Source: Polaromonas sp. YR568 (GTDB lineage Bacteria; Pseudomonadota; Gammaproteobacteria; Burkholderiales; Burkholderiaceae). Taken from it: 5,466 nt of DNA. A program made the position numbers and the translations under genes. Location: positions 1 to 5,466 of the forward strand of contig CAMBWM010000167.1 of the NCBI GenBank assembly GCA_945871335.1. Reading direction: 5' to 3'. Of this stretch, positions 5,211-5,466 are shown piece after piece; positions within the stretch are counted from its first letter, which is position 1; each line of letters opens with the position of its first letter. Below the pieces are notes generated by a model. It saw nothing but the letters and a program-made list of their open reading frames with translations. It was not told where the DNA came from and did not search any database.

Positions 5211-5466
5211 AACGCGAACCCCTTATTGAAGTACACGGCGCAGCCGCCCCTTTGCTGCGCGACGACGTGGACACCGACCAGATCATCCCGTCGGCCTACC
5301 TCAAAGACATGAACGCTGACATGGCGCAAGGCTTGCTGGCCTACATGCGGCGCACGCCCGACGGCCAGGTGAACCACGACTTTGTGCTCGAGCGCCCGGC
5401 CTTCAAGGCTGCACCCATCTTGATTGTGGGCAGCAACTTCGGCTGCGGCAGCTCGCGGGAGCATGC
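5207..5466 (+). CDS. LeuD-like aconitase-family dehydratase small subunit (3'-truncated by window end)
   Basis: Small (swivel-domain) subunit that completes the active site of the LeuC-like dehydratase. The visible 86 codons begin MKREPLIEVHG and run past the end of the window; LeuD proteins are about 160-215 residues, so roughly half or less is seen. Family marks are VDTDQIIPSAYL (21-32) and FGCGSSREH (78-86), with the substrate-binding SSRE. Between them, the block that in bacterial LeuD usually reads K-x-x-R-T-G-x-G is replaced by KDMNADMAQG (33-42). This region forms part of the substrate-recognition loop in isopropylmalate isomerases, so a changed substrate is likely. The start is set by the ATGA overlap and GGAG. 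An antisense open frame over the same bases is a shadow. Confidence 0.88.
   Translation, partial: MKREPLIEVHGAAAPLLRDDVDTDQIIPSAYLKDMNADMAQGLLAYMRRTPDGQVNHDFVLERPAFKAAPILIVGSNFGCGSSREH

Noticed and set aside
5060..5464. 134-codon - strand open frame at the window end
   Set aside because: Antisense to the large-subunit C-terminus and to the LeuD-like gene, whose VDTDQIIP and FGCGSSREH signatures are clear.
1..5466. CRISPR array, tRNA, rRNA, insertion sequence or attachment site
   Set aside because: No regularly spaced repeats, no clover-leaf-like sequence, no transposase and no terminal inverted repeats were seen; nearly all DNA is explained by six genes and short control regions.

Overview
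The window looks like a GC-rich proteobacterial chromosome, most likely Burkholderiales (Comamonadaceae-like). The grounds are a short PF09361-type phasin, a Bug-family (TctC-like) solute receptor, and the style of the catabolic gene cluster. Genus and species cannot be fixed from sequence reading alone.

Layout. Bases 1-1133 hold the 3' part of a fused two-domain ABC permease of the iron(III)/FbpB type (+), closed by a hairpin terminator that can also serve the opposing gene. Bases 1214-1654 (-) encode a small phasin, a polyhydroxyalkanoate granule surface protein. Its upstream region has a readable promoter and a 17-bp imperfect palindrome with a TGC-N3-GCA core, a good candidate PhaR operator. 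Bases 1819-2808 (-) encode a periplasmic Bug receptor with a signal peptide. A 105-bp divergent control region (2809-2913) separates it from a + strand operon: a lyase of the isocitrate lyase/PEP mutase superfamily (2914-3807), an aconitase-family dehydratase large subunit related to LeuC (3816-5210), and its LeuD-like small subunit (from 5207, running off the window end, overlapping the large subunit by ATGA).

How the genes may work together. A LeuCD-like hydratase/isomerase beside an ICL/PEPM lyase and opposite a dicarboxylate-type receptor suggests a catabolic module. The receptor would bind an organic acid, the two-subunit dehydratase would hydrate or isomerise it to a substituted malate, and the lyase would split that by retro-aldol (Claisen-type) cleavage into a 2-oxo acid and a smaller acid. 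The closest described logic I know is dimethylmaleate hydratase (DmdAB) plus 2,3-dimethylmalate lyase in nicotinate fermentation of Eubacterium barkeri. The actual substrate here is not known. Active-site and recognition-loop differences from LeuC, LeuD and PrpB (Leu where the lyase usually has His after Cys-Gly; loss of the RTG block in the small subunit) argue that these are neither leucine-biosynthesis nor 2-methylcitrate-cycle enzymes, and are the most interesting point of the window.
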